NCBI GenBank assembly: GCA_035578905.1
Contig: JAQJVL010000030.1
Span: forward strand, 1,799,159 to 1,863,158
Length of the DNA stretch: 64,000 nucleotides
From: Stictocephala bisonia
Taxonomy: Eukaryota > Arthropoda > Insecta > Hemiptera > Membracidae
Direction of reading: 5' to 3'
Shown here: piece after piece, positions 44,520 through 56,362 of the stretch
How the letters are laid out: each line of letters begins with the position of its first letter
Position numbering within the stretch: the first letter of the stretch is position 1
The notes under the pieces: model-generated
What the model was told of the DNA's origin: nothing
Databases searched by the model: none
Seen by the model: the letters and a program-made list of their open reading frames with translations, nothing else
Translations under genes and position numbers: made by a program

Positions 44520-45790
44520 TAACCAAAAACGTAACTTGCATATTAATCCTGAAACACGTAACATTTAGACCATATGGGCTGATATAGAATATTTTATATA
44601 TAAACTCTCGTAGTTTAGTTATTTACAATTCTAGACGTTAACATTCAAACACATCAGTTTTTGGTTTAAACTAATTAATTAACTTTGTCTAACAACATGG
44701 CCCCAGTTAAAAAAAAGTAAACATTGAAGGATAAGTAGCTTTGTTGTAAGTTTTTTTTTTTTTTTTAATGTAAAAGGAGATTTTACACCTCGAAAATAAA
44801 TAATTACTTAAGTAACCTTGTTTATAAACAATATAAAACTACCCATGACAGTTATTTTCGATAAATTACACCTGAATGATGGAAATATTTAAATGGAATT
44901 TAATATTTTGTGTGACTCTTGAATTAGAAAAATTTCCATTTTGATTCTTCCTTTTTTTCTGGCAGCGACGACGACTTTCACTGAGTCTTAACTCTTCTTT
45001 TTTTAAATACTAGTAAAAACTGTTTCTCTGCGTGCAGCTGTTGGTAGACTGTTTAGAGAAACTGTTACACCTCACGTACGCAGGGAAGACTTGGGTTGGA
45101 ATGGGGAGAGAAAGCAACTGATAATAATTACGAGGTGGCAAGCGTTCTCCAGGACAGCGGGCAGGGTGTGCTTCGACAATTATCACACGCGTTGCTGCAC
45201 TCTTCTTAAAATTGCTACTTCCGTGTCCGTTTTCTCACAACTAATTAGAATGTCAACGCATTTTCTCTTACAGTGATATCTTTCAGAAAACTACTTTGCA
45301 CTCCAAAGAAACCCATAATACGTCAATCAATTTTTTGCTACCACAACTTTTCCTTTATTTACTGACAAAGTTGTTTAACTAAACTTATTTATTTTAAACA
45401 TTTTAGGTGTAAAACAATTCGTTTCTATTCGCAGCTTTGCATTGAGGTATTCGTTTTTCGATACTTTCACTATGAAGGGAAGTCCTCAAAGTATGTTTTT
45501 CTGCCATTAATATCATAATCTAATACACAAAGTTGCGAAGCTTACTCGTGACAAAAATGCCAACTGGTTCGAAGTTAGCGCTCCTAGTAGTCGTAAAGAA
45601 GGGATATGGAGTCTCACAATCATACAGCATGGCAGTTCAAATACAATATATAACTGCCATGCAGTTATACAATATGTTATACAATATATAACTGCCAGTT
45701 GCAATATATAACTGAAAGTAGTTCATTTAATGGTTTGAGCAATGTACTTAATATCTTTCGAATACTGAAGCTAAACATTATTCACTTTGT
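44520..45790. other. Intergenic, no gene seen
   Basis: AT-rich. A G/C-richer patch at 44950-45230 may be the promoter side of the minus-strand gene. Short ATACAATATATAACTGCC repeats occur at 45640-45712. No conserved ORF. Confidence 0.5.
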
Positions 45791-46346
45791 CTTTCCAATG
45801 TGAAAACTGAAGCAGCCTAAAATATCCATTTCGCCTATTTTGAAATCTGACAAAAATTGGACAAAAAGTAATATTAATAAATCTGAAGCATTTACGAAGT
45901 ACTTCTCAAATGTCTTTAAGCCTAATGATGCTATAGTGGATAAAGAAGAGCAAATACAAGAATATCTTGACTCTCCAATGCCACTTTACCTACCTTTACA
46001 AATATTCGCACCATCTGAAGTCCGCTTCATCATGTTAATGATCATAATCTTAACACATCTCCAGGATATGACTTTGTTAGAGATAAATTACTGAAAGAAG
46101 TACCCAGAAGAGGAGTAATATTCTTTACTTCCTATTCAACGCCATATTACGGATATAACACATACCAGTTCAATTTAAAAAGAGTTCAGGTAATTGTCAT
46201 ACCAAAACCGAGAAAGCTCCCGAACCAATTTACATCATACGGACCTATGAGTTCAATTTCAGTCATTTCAAAATTGTTTGTAAAACGTTTCCCTGGAAAA
46301 TTGCACTCTTTAATCAACGGAGCGCCTAGCCACAAGTTTAGATTTA
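45790..46346 (+). mobile_element. Dead Jockey-like element, left part
   Basis: Degraded ORF2 around the start of the reverse transcriptase: SEAFTKYFSNVFKPND, a YLDSPMPLYLP block, and at 46190-46320 a VIVIPKPRKLPNQFTSYGPMS stretch equivalent to the KPxKxPxxxxSYRPIS motif. It is cut at 46346 by a Harbinger insertion. Confidence 0.65.
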
Positions 46347-46660
46347 GGCTACGGCCACGCTAGGCGACCTGGTCGCCGCGACCTGGTCGTCGCGACAAAA
46401 GAAAAATATGTGTAACGTTAAATTAAATGAAGATGGCCACACCAAGCGACCTGCGACCCGCGACCGCCAGCGACAGCAAAACGAACGCGTCCGAGAGAGT
46501 TTTCTGGTCGCGGCGACAGATACGCCCCCCATGTTATCATACGGTACCGGCCACACTCGGCGACAAGTCACTACATGTCGCTCCTTCACACACCCAGTTT
46601 CTGCTCTGTTTAAGTTAAGAGCAGTTTTGTTTCGACAGTGGTCTTGTGCAGTTGGAAAAT

Positions 46661-46831
46661 ATGCCGTTTGAAACAGATCTATTTATAAATGAAATTAGCG
46701 TGCGTAGACCTCTATGGGATGTAGCCCTAAAGGAATACAGCAACAGGGATGTTAAATCTAAGTTATGGGTTGAAGTGGCTGCGGTAGTTGTCGAGAACTG
46801 GTATCAACTATCTAATGAGGAAAAAAAATAA
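46661..46831 (+). pseudogene. MADF-domain gene of the Harbinger element, first exon only
   Basis: 56 residues, MPFETDLFINEISVRRPLWD and on to VENWYQLSNEEKK. The pattern of Trp and acidic/basic residues (RRPLWD, YSNRDVKSKLW) is the start of a MADF DNA-binding domain, the accessory Myb/MADF protein of PIF/Harbinger. A donor-like AAG|GTAAGA follows at 46836/46837; the TAA before it appears to come from an extra A in an eight-A run. The rest of the gene is missing. Confidence 0.65.
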
Positions 46832-46964
46832 ACAAGGTAAGATTAAATTTGATGACTATATGGCTATATTTATCTATTTATAAGTTCATTTGTATTTTAC
46901 TTATATAGTGATTAATCCATGGAAGATAGTATACAAATCATATTCACTGAATAATGTTACAGAC

Positions 46965-47255
46965 TTACCTTAAGGTGACAGCAAGACGTTCGTCTGGTGC
47001 AATGGGAATCAGAAACCTCGTGTCCTTTTTCACGATGTCGTCTTTAATGTACGTCAGAAGCTTTTTTACGTAATGTACGTCGAACGTTTTTATACTCATT
47101 CGAAAATACGAAAAAAATTTGTCTCCATCGTCCCTAAGCAATGTCATTATGGTGTGAAACTGACCATGTTTCAAACGAACTGCATTCAGGGGATGAACTC
47201 CAAATCTGCGTGTCCTCTTCTTTTTCAGATACGATCGCACGGCAATAACTATCAA
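46965..47255 (-). pseudogene. PIF/Harbinger transposase, N-terminal exon only
   Basis: 96 residues with RRFGVHPLNAVRLKHGQFHT, DKFFSYFRMSIKTFD and IAPDERLAVTLR, the region before the DDE nuclease domain of Harbinger transposases. It ends at AAG|GTAAGT (46969/46968), a strong splice donor; the catalytic exons have been deleted. Confidence 0.8.
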
Positions 47256-47403
47256 CAGGTCCTACTCACTCATTGGAGCCATCCTGACAACTGAATTTTG
47301 TCGTTGGTCGTTCAAGTGTGGCACCTCCCGCGACCAGGTTGCGAATAAAAATAGTCGCGACGACCAGGTCGCGGCGACCAGGTCGCCACGTGTGGCCGTA
47401 GGC

Positions 47404-48390
47404 TTAGGGCTAACCACACTACAATAGAACAAGTCCACAGGGCGATTAGAAGTCAGTGCTTAGAAAACAACCATCACTGTTCTACTGCCTTGTCAGATGT
47501 CAGCCAGGCTTTTGACAAACTATAGCATACTGGTTAGTTATACAAAATAAAAAAGCGTTTTCCAAATTCCACTTTCCCAATATTAAAATCCTATCTCACT
47601 GACAGATATTTTTTCAAATTACTGTAAATATGGAGACGTTGATACTCAACTGCTTCACATAGAATATGAAATCCCCAATGTGGTGTTATTGGGCCCTTTT
47701 TATACATCTTATTCACGGCTGACCTCCTATCGAATGAACATTGTCATATTGGTTATGAAACTGCTATAGGCTTACTGTTGATTCATAATGATCCTGCACA
47801 AGCATCGATTCACTTGCAATCAAGTTTGGATGATATTATTAGGTGGTTTAATACTTGGAGAATCAAGGTAAATGAAAATAAATCAGCTCATATAAATTCC
47901 ACATTAAATAAAAATTCTTTTGTTCTCCAGTTTCAATTATTAATATTCGCCTCAAGTATCAGAAGTAAAATGAATACTTAGGAATGCACATTGATGGAAG
48001 ACTAACATGGAAATCTCATAAGTGGTCCAAGAGACAAAATTTAAATTTGAAAACAAATAAACTAGATTGGTTTTTAGGGTTTAAATCCAAACTTACTTTA
48101 AAAATAAATTATTACTGTACAAACTATTTTGAAACCAATCTTGATATATGAACCGCAGCTGGAAGTAATTCAAACATAGATATTTTTCTATGTTTGAAAA
48201 ATTGTTTTTGATTACCTTGGTATGTATTAAATACATCTCTTCATCGGGACCTTTACGTACAGGAAATTATCCGATACAATGAACGTTATTTGATTAAAGT
48301 ACAACAGCATCCCAATTACCGTGGTCCAACCCAGCCGTGAACTTGTTGGACAACTCTACTTCAGTTTACAGACCACAACGACCGTGGTTG
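47404..48390 (+). mobile_element. Dead Jockey-like element, right part
   Basis: Continues from 46346: ANHTTIEQVHR, ALSDVSQAFDKL (motif A), then heavily stopped sequence with GPFLYILFTADLLS, a frame at 47778-47981 with IRWFNTWRIKVNENKS, MHIDGRLTWKSH, and the usual end (EIIRYNERYLIKVQQHPN) at about 48260-48320. Confidence 0.7.
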
Positions 48391-48399
48391 GTAAGCATC

Positions 48400-49284
48400 T
48401 GGTTAACAATGGTTAGCATCCAAGTAAAAACAAAGTTTGTACAACTTTTGTAATAACATTTATTTAATGTTCAGTTCACCAGAACAGAATGTCAAGGAAT
48501 TATTGTTAAAAAAGTTTTTAAAACACCACTATCAAAATAAACAACAATCATGAGTGCTACAGCAGCTGTTTACCTCGCCAGATGGCTGCTTTACCACCGC
48601 TTGGTCACATGGTTGGCAAGTAAAATGCTTCGCTACTGTGTGTTATCATGAGACGCGGTAGACTCGCGCCAAGTACATTAAAACATTAGGCGATTTTAAT
48701 CAAATAAAGGTATGGAAAAAATAATCTGCAAAAACAGCTGTTCAATTAAATACATTAATAAAGCGATGCCACGTATCATTTACAGGAAAACCAGCAATTA
48801 TGACGTCATCCAAACTTATTTCTTCAATATCTTGAAATATATAAAATATTTCGACAATTAAAGACCACTTTCATTACACAATACGCCTATAAGGAATCGA
48901 ATGACAGGTCGATGACCTAAATCGGTTATTTGTTAATGAGATATCATGATCTATTATTTCACGATACGAGGTTTATTTCCTAGTTTTCGTTTTCTCCATC
49001 GAATTCTTCTACATCGGTTTTGTTCAACATTCGGGTGAGATCGGCTCTTGTCGGAAATTTCAGCCACAGGTCGTAGCTGGCAAACGTTTAATAATAACAA
49101 CAACAAACAACCTATAGTCTATGCATACACCAACACTGTAGGTTATCACGACGAGGCTGCGCAGTAGATTGTACAAATGGGCAAAATCAGCTGGTTTGAT
49201 TATTCTATAAAATACTGGTAACTAAGTCTACCAACCGCATGGAAGCATTCAGCTAAATAGTAGGCAAGTTATTTACCACTACGC
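48400..49284. other. Intergenic, no gene seen
   Basis: No conserved ORF, RNA gene or recognised transposon. It ends at the target site of the Jockey element. Confidence 0.5.
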
Positions 49285-49979
49285 AGCTGAAATTGTTTTT
49301 TTTTTTTTTTTTTTTACACTTTTATTTCTGGATCAATATTTACATATTATACACAGAAAATGTAACAGGTGGAATAATAACATTATCGGGTTCGCTCATA
49401 TATGAGTCACCCTGCAACATGAATAACAATCAGTAAACAAAACCAAAACAAAAATATATAACATATTTAAGTAAGTTAAATAAACAAATGAGTGTTACAT
49501 AGACATGGCTATAAATCAGTCTATCACGTCTTGAGGAAGTCTGGCTTTCAAACGCCTGTGCAAAGTAGGTTCTCCAATGTGAAAGATAATAGCTCCTGGA
49601 ACATTGTCTAAGTTTGCTATGAACTTATGACAACTTATTTTAATAAAAGCATCAATGGTATCGAGTCCAAATTCTACATGCAGATGAGAGTTACGTATAT
49701 ACCATGGACTATCAACTGCAATTTTTAAAACTTTGTTTTAGAAAATTTGAATCTTTTTCAGTTTGCCGGAAGAAATGCACATTCCCCAAACTGGACAGGC
49801 ATACATAATTAACGGCCGAAGAATTGTTTTATATATTAAAAATGTGCATTCTGGATTTAAAGATGACTTTCTGTTTATTATAGGAAATAACATGGATAGA
49901 CGTGCGTATGCTTGAGTGAGTTTGTTGTTTACGTGAAGATTCCAGTTTAACTTTTTATCGAGGTAGACACCTAAGTATT

Positions 49980-51392
49980 TTATGCCTTGATCACCAGGGT
50001 TCCAAGGAATTGAAGTATTTTCAAAGCAACTTCAGGTGGCAAAATATACTTCCTCAAAGAGAAAACCTTTGTTTCACATTTCAATGGATTTAACGATAGT
50101 CTCCAGCTTTTAAACCAATCGGTCAGAGATGTAACGCTGAATTGTAAAGAATTTACGGCTTGGTTTATGTCAATGTGCTGGGTAATAAGAACCGTGTCAT
50201 TCAGCATAAAGAGCGATAGTAGCCTGAGGAAGCTCAGGAATATCAGACATGTATAAGTTAAAGAGAAGAGGTCCCAGTATTGAGCCTTGAGGAACACCTG
50301 CGCCTATTGGACGAACTGAGGAAAGTGTGCAGTTGAGTTTGACACAAAAAGTCCTATCAGACAAAAACGATTGCAACAAAGCTCTCAGATACAAAGGAAG
50401 TCCAAACTGATACAATTTATATAACAGGCCACCATGCCAAGCCTTATCAAATGCACTTGTTATGTCCAAAAATGCTGCCGATGAATGAGCTTCTTCTCAA
50501 ATCCTCTACATATGATTTCATTGATTCGTAGAAGTTGATGAGATGTAGAATGAATGTCTTGTACGAAATCTAAACTGATAAGGGGGAATGATATTAGAAG
50601 AATCCAACTATTTTAGCAGTCTCTTCTGTATAATTTTTAAATAATTTTTATAGTGATGAAAGGAGACTAATCGGACGGTAACTGCTAGGAAAATGTTTAG
50701 GTTTGTTGGGCTTGTGTATAACAATTATTTGAGCAAGTTTCCAGTTTTTGGGAAAGTAACCAACAGAAATACAAGCATTGAAAATAGATGCCAGTATTGA
50801 AAGTGCTTTGGTAGAAAAACTCTTCAAAATTATGTTAGGTACCAAGTCATGCCCTGGAGATTTTCTGTTGGGGAGATTTTCAATAATATTTTTAATTTCC
50901 GAGGTTGAGGTAAATTTCACAGGCTGCTCTGCACTGCTAGGGGTTGTGGACATAAAATCCTCAACATTTCTGTTAGTTTCAAAATCATGAACAACATTAG
51001 GAATGAATGCATTCTCAAAAAAATCAGCAAACACATTACTTTTTTTCGGAATCACTTTCAAAAATTAAATTATTTTGTTTTAGTGGAGGCACAATTGTCG
51101 ATGATCGTAAAAGCCTCTTTGTTGCTTTCCACATATTTGAATCACCAGGATCAATATCAGAAACGTAATGTTTATAAGAATTAATCCTATATTTATCAAG
51201 TTCGCTACGTACTTTACGAATTAGTTCATTTAGCTGCATCTTTAAGTGAGGGTACCTGTATTTCTGCCACTGACGTCTCAGTCTATTTTTAAATCTAATC
51301 AATTGCATAATTTTCATAGGAGGATGAAAAAAGTGTTTCGTGTAGGGGGAAAAGTCCGGATAGTTGCATTTTTGACTGATATTTGTAAACAC
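49980..51392 (-). pseudogene. Reverse transcriptase of the Jockey element, frameshifted
   Basis: Pieces: 51392-51036 (linker), 51061-50648 (LPNRKSPGHDLVPNIIL, HKPNKPKHFPSSYRPISLLS), 50469-50197 (DITSAFDKAWH motif [15 protein letters not shown] motif B) and 50297-49980 (motif C onward). One extra A near 50200 splits the YADD motif into two frames (LYAE in one, NDTVL in the other). Confidence 0.8.
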
Positions 51393-51487
51393 TCTGTAAA
51401 GTCTTGAACTGCTCTGTCAATGCCATTTACTGAATATAAGTCCGTTGGAACTTTCATGCGATTGTAGAATTCTGCAAAGAAGGTATC

Positions 51488-52288
51488 CTAATCGACTGGA
51501 CCGTTTATCAGTCTGGGAATTTGCGGAGAAAATAGTGGTTGTATGAAAAAACTTACAATAATAGGGAGATGGTCAGAATCAAGTTCGCTGATTACTTGTT
51601 GTAGAATAGGAGCTCGAAAGTTTTTATGAAGAGTAATGTCCAATATATCGGGATGGAAATTGTTTTGCCAAGGGTAATGAGTGGGTTCAGACGGAGCTGA
51701 AATATTTATATTGGTTTCATTCAAAGCACGTAACAAGCGAACCCCATTCGGGTTAGTTACCCTACAACCCCAAAATTGATGTTTACAATTTAAATCTCCT
51801 AAGATAAGAGTTGGAGTGTTACCATGACTTAGATTTAAAAGATCTTGTTGGTGAAAACGTCGATTGGGCGATTTGTACACAGAAATAACATTACAAGACT
51901 GGTCATTTTGCAAACTAATTTTGATACCAACAGCTTCAGCTGAAATAAGATTTGGCAACAGTATATTGTGATGATTAAGGTTTCTTTTTATAAAAATTGC
52001 CACTCCTCCAGAAGCATTGGGTGCATTCCTGTCTTCTCTATAAATAAAGTATCCAGGGATTTTAAAGGGCTCATTTATTACAAAGTGCGTCTCATTGATG
52101 CAGGCGACATCGATGTTATGCCGAACCAGGAACTCTGAAAAAATATTCTTCTTTCTCTTTAGGCCATCAGCATTCCAGTTTAGGATTGTTAAGTTTTGTA
52201 TGATGCATGTTCTAGGGTGCATTTTGGAACAGTGAAGTAATAACATTAGATATAATCTTTTTAATGATAGGCATGGCTGACTTAACAA
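51488..52288 (-). CDS. ORF2 endonuclease of the Jockey element (open)
   Basis: 266 residues without a break. Jockey-type EEP nuclease: LTILNWNADGLKRKK, CINETHF, YREDRNAPNASGGVAIF, VISVYKSPNR, LILGDLNCKHQFWGC and ELDSDHLPI, all catalytic residues in place. It overlaps the end of ORF1 slightly. The frame is lost just after 51488. Confidence 0.8.
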   Translation of the reverse strand: MLSQPCLSLKRLYLMLLLHCSKMHPRTCIIQNLTILNWNADGLKRKKNIFSEFLVRHNIDVACINETHFVINEPFKIPGYFIYREDRNAPNASGGVAIFIKRNLNHHNILLPNLISAEAVGIKISLQNDQSCNVISVYKSPNRRFHQQDLLNLSHGNTPTLILGDLNCKHQFWGCRVTNPNGVRLLRALNETNINISAPSEPTHYPWQNNFHPDILDITLHKNFRAPILQQVISELDSDHLPIIVSFFIQPLFSPQIPRLINGPVD

Positions 52289-53556
52289 AATCTAATATTA
52301 ATTGTTCTATATTAGAGCCACTCTCAAGTACCTCGTTAGCTGCAGTTTCAGTAGTGTCGTTATTAAAAACACTGAAATCAGTTTGTTGATGCAAAGTTGC
52401 TGACGTCTTCTTAGTTGCTTGAGCGTATGACTTGGAAAAAGGAGGGCGGGCTTGTGAGGGTTTTATTCCAATTCCAGTGTTTTCGGTACTGCACTTTTCA
52501 TCAGTGCTCTTAGTAGATGAGTGATGGGTGAGTCCAGTAACATTGCTTTTAGTCTTTTGCTGTATATCTTTATAGTATTTACAGCCTTTGAAATTGGCCG
52601 AATGATTCTCCCCACAGTTTACACATACAGGGGGTCGGTCTTCTTCTTCGGACAAGCAGAGTAGAGATGTTGGCCAGTACACTTCACACATCTGGGATCG
52701 AGCTTGCAAACATTTTTCGTGTGACCATAACGTTGACATCGAGTACACTGGGGCACATTTGTAGCCTTCCTTTTAGATTCAACATGAACAACAGAGTAGC
52801 ACAGTATATTTAATTCAAATATAGCTTTTCTAGATTCATTGTTTTCTAACGAGACTGCACAAATAGGGAATGGAATTTTTTTCCTTGTTCAGTAATCTAT
52901 TTACAGTGAGAACCGGATAGTTGTGAGAGATTAACTCATCCTGAATTTCCTCTGAAGAAAGAGAGCAGGGAGCGTTTTTAATTACGACTTCTAATTTTCT
53001 GTCTATTTTTGTCTGAAACGTATGGTATTTCACATTTGATTCGTCGTAAAATTGTGTCAGTTTTCTAAAATCATCTATGGTCTGAAGATGAATTTTCAAA
53101 GATGAGCCTTTGACTTCAGTGGTAAACTCACAAGTAATTACACTTTTAATATCTTTGACAATTTCCTGATGATTGTTAACATCGTGGACAAAAATAGGTG
53201 GAGGTTTAACAATTTTATGCAATTCACTTGTAGCAGTTACATCAGCCATCTCATTTTCATCATTATTAGCAATAGAGTAGTTGTGGTCTGATAGTGGATT
53301 AAATTTGTTTTGATCACACAGCTGATTAGTATCTAAGACATACCTTTTAGGCTGTAGATTTACACAATTAATTGTTGACTGTTTTTCTTTTTGGTGGTCT
53401 TAAGAAATCTTGATCAATGTTTTCATTTGATTCTGTAGTGTTGGACGTTAAATCACATGATTTAGGCTTGTTGACAGAAGATTGGGAAGGGAAAATAAAC
53501 ACTGGCTTAGCCATTATTGTTTTTTGGTTATGCTTAGGTAAGCAATGTTTAAACAA
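52212..53556 (-). pseudogene. ORF1 (gag-like, zinc-knuckle) of the Jockey element
   Basis: Spread over frames 53556-53368, 53249-52836 and 52748-52212. The middle piece (MADVTATSELHK onward, with IVKDIKSV and VVIKNAPCSLSSEEI) resembles the nucleic-acid-binding region before the knuckles. Across the frame breaks the knuckles read CTRCQRYGHTKNVC, CVKCTGQHLYSAC and CVNCGENHSANFKGC. This is the RNA-binding protein of the retrotransposon. Confidence 0.72.
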
Positions 53557-53944
53557 AGACCCCTTCGTTATTTTAACAATAACTGGGTGAAATCAACACA
53601 AAAACACAAAATAGGTATTCAATATCACTAATATTGCAATTAATAACAAAAAATAAACGTCTAACACAACTAAAACTTTAAAAAACCGAGCGTGAAAAAT
53701 AGGTAACTATTACACTTATAATGCATCAGCTGACCCTTTCTAGCTGAAATTGTAAACTACGGGAATTAGAGCAGTATTTTTGTCTTTGTTGTTGCCATTT
53801 CGCCCATGTGACGTCATAGGAGATACGCGTGACACCTACCGTCTTCTTTCTTAGGGGTGCCGTGACCGCAACGGACTTTTGCATTATACCGATGCCAGTA
53901 GGTACATGTTTTGTATTAATGAATGCAATAAGCATAATATAAAT

Positions 53945-53974
53945 CAACGTAAACCCCGTACGAAGTTTACGTTG
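53945..53974. repeat. Perfect 10-bp stem hairpin
   Basis: CAACGTAAAC and GTTTACGTTG flank a 10-base loop. Confidence 0.6.
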
Positions 53975-55620
53975 AAAGTTGAAAAAACATTTTATTACTG
54001 TGCTAGTTAATTATAATTTTAATTAAATAATTATAAGCAAATAATTGCGTACCCATACCAGATACTACGCTGCCATAGCCGCTAGAAGTTACGAGATCAC
54101 TTCGACGGGTTGCTCGTTTCAATGCTAGTTAGTAGGCTATCATGGTGTTTTCTGTAGTTTGTGGACTGAGCGTGGTTGCCAGACCGTGCCAGTCCGCAAA
54201 AGCCAGCACTGGTGTACGATGGTGCTCCGTTGTCAATCACTGTTTATTATAGCAATGACGTAACGCACAGACCTACAGTAAAGTTAGAGTACCTGTTTCA
54301 CGTACAGTTTCCCCTACAGCATGAGCAGTCTATGTATATTTATTTGTAGTACAGCTGTTTCCACAAATACGTCTTAATCAGATTCATTCAAGGATTTGGC
54401 ATTTTAAACACTTTACTGAGTTTGAACCAGAAGTTTATAGTGTATTGTATTTACAGTTTTCTAGTGTACAGTTACATTTGAATCAGGCGAAGGAAATTGA
54501 ATCAACTAGTGAATACTACAAACCAATCAAAAGTTCCATATGAAACAGCTTTTACTTTCACCCATATGCGTTAGCATTGAGAAAGTATTGTGATCGTAAA
54601 AAAGTGTTTGTTACAAGTTGGTCTAAAAATCCATTTTAGGTTCCCCTGAACCCAAAAAAGTGTTTGTTTTGAAAAACATTTTGGATATTAGTCGTATGTG
54701 TTTCTGTATGTGGTTATGTGCACTTCACTGGAGACCAAAAGAATAATAAATTTTTATGAAATTTGGTGTTTTCACTTTTTTAAATTTTATTTTTTTTTAT
54801 TTTTATGGACAAAAAACATACAAAAATGAAATTTTCTCAATTTTTGATAACATTTTCAGGAAATATGTGAATTACAACTAAACATATTTTAGTAAAAATT
54901 GCATGTTTCTAACTTGACTATTTTTTTAGATGTAGCAAAAAAACATATTTGGGAATCAAACTGGTAATTTTCAAAGTTTTGATTTTTTTAGTGTTTAATA
55001 TAGGGGTAAGTTTGTGCCAAATCCTTGGAACCCTTTATTTTTCTTGTAACGCCAGTGGCATTTTTAAATAACGTTTCAACATTTTTATGGGACATCGGTC
55101 CAAAGCTAAGTTAAGTTTAGTAGGTCCATGATTATAATTTTTTTAGATAATTATACTGTGTTAGCATTTGGCCCAACATAAATTATTAGATTTTTTTCTA
55201 ATAAAAGGAATTATCTATTGAAGTAATGTACATGCATAAACACTTCTCTTAACTGACTGACAAGCGAAACTGTAGAACGTACTGGATGACGTAGTCTGGA
55301 GACCGTCTTCGTCATAAAATTCACGACTTCCTCTCAGCTAATGAAGAGCAGTTAAGCCAGCTGTTGTCCGGGCACTGCACGATCACCGATGTGGGTAGGG
55401 GCAGCGACAGCTGGTCTGTCCGGAAACGTGTTTGGCAGAATCTTCAGCACTTTCACTTCCGGCAGAATTGATTTACAAATCGATCGATATTGCCGATAGA
55501 TTCATTGTAATTAAAGAAGACAGAGAAAGTAGTGTCCAGCAGCTAAAATGTCATGTAAATGTCTTCTGGAAGCATCTGTGAGGTTAACTCTTAAGACAAG
55601 GGACGTTGAACATAATAAGT
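53975..55620. other. Intergenic, no gene seen
   Basis: AT-rich with long A and T runs (54.75-55.2 kb). No conserved ORF, RNA gene or transposon protein recognised. Confidence 0.5.
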
Positions 55621-55622
55621 AA

Positions 55623-55993
55623 ATGCGTTATTGCCTTACATAAATGCGTTATTGACTTACATAAATGCGTTATTGCCTTACATAAATGCGTTATTGCCTT
55701 ACATAAATGAGTTATTGCCTTACATAAATGAGTTATTGCCTTACATAAATGAGTTATTGCCTCACATAAATGAGTTATTGCCTCACATAAATGCGTTATT
55801 GCCTTACATAAATGCGTTATTGCCTTACATAAATGAGTTATTGCCTTACATAAATGAGTTATTGCCTTACATAAATGAGTTATTGCCTTACATAAATGAG
55901 TTATTGCCTTACATAAATGAGTTATTGCCTTACATAAATGAGTTATTGCCTTACATAAATGAGTTATTGCCTTACATAAATGCGTTTTACTAA
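55623..55993. repeat. Minisatellite, 21-bp unit, about 17 copies
   Basis: Unit TTACATAAATGMGTTATTGCC with two main variants (GCG or GAG) and a rare CACAT form. Both strands stay open (a repeated YINALLP-like and LCKAITH-like heptapeptide) because 21 is a multiple of three. Regarded as satellite DNA, not a gene. Confidence 0.92.
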
Positions 55994-56153
55994 TTGAATA
56001 CAACGTTTCCATAAGTAAAACGACAAAAGTCACGTGTATAGGTTAAGTTGAACAATCAAACGCTCTGAGTCATCACACTCTTGGCATTGTCGTAGAGAAC
56101 AAAGAAACAAAGGTCGTATTCAGATGCGCTTTTCAGACAGTGCGCTGAAAGAG

Positions 56154-56362
56154 TGTCGAGTAGTTAGTTCTCCAGTCCATCTTGCGGATGGCAGGGCCAG
56201 CACCGTTGTCATTCCCTTCCCTCACTCCCCTCCAAATCCTCTACAGATTTATAAAGATGTAATGTAATGTCAGTAATATATTATAGGCCTATAGTATTTG
56301 TTATGCATTACTAACTGCCACCGAGGCGTCAGCTGCGACCATAAGAAAGCGATCTCTTTTTT
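56154..56362 (+). repeat. Dispersed repeat, copy B
   Basis: TGTCGAGTAGTTAGTTCTCC, GGGCCAGCACCGTTGTCA, CTCCCCTCCAAATCCTC and the end block CTGCCACCGAGGCGTCAGC to CCATAAGAAAGC match copies A and D. Confidence 0.75.

Larger units (their letters stand above)
46347..47403. mobile_element. Non-autonomous PIF/Harbinger element
   Basis: 1,057 bp. The ends are inverted repeats: left GGCTACGGCCACGC..., right (complemented) GCCTACGGCCACAC..., continuing for about 50 bases with repeated GCGACCTGGTCGC-type motifs. TTA flanks both sides (46344-46346 and 47404-47406), the target duplication expected of PIF/Harbinger. Inside are the first exons of the element's two genes pointing towards each other. Confidence 0.85.
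49297..53741 (-). mobile_element. Nearly full-length Jockey-type non-LTR retrotransposon
   Basis: 4.4 kb bounded by a perfect 12-bp duplication, AGCTGAAATTGT at 49285-49296 and 53742-53753. The 3' end (low coordinates) is a poly(A) tail (T-run at about 49296-49315). ORF1 has zinc knuckles; ORF2 has endonuclease and reverse transcriptase. Several frameshifts. The complete duplication shows that the 5' end is intact or nearly so. Confidence 0.88.

Noticed and set aside
55584..56033. 149-residue repeat ORF (LCKAITH units)
   Set aside because: Same reason: a 21-bp satellite read through, open on both strands.
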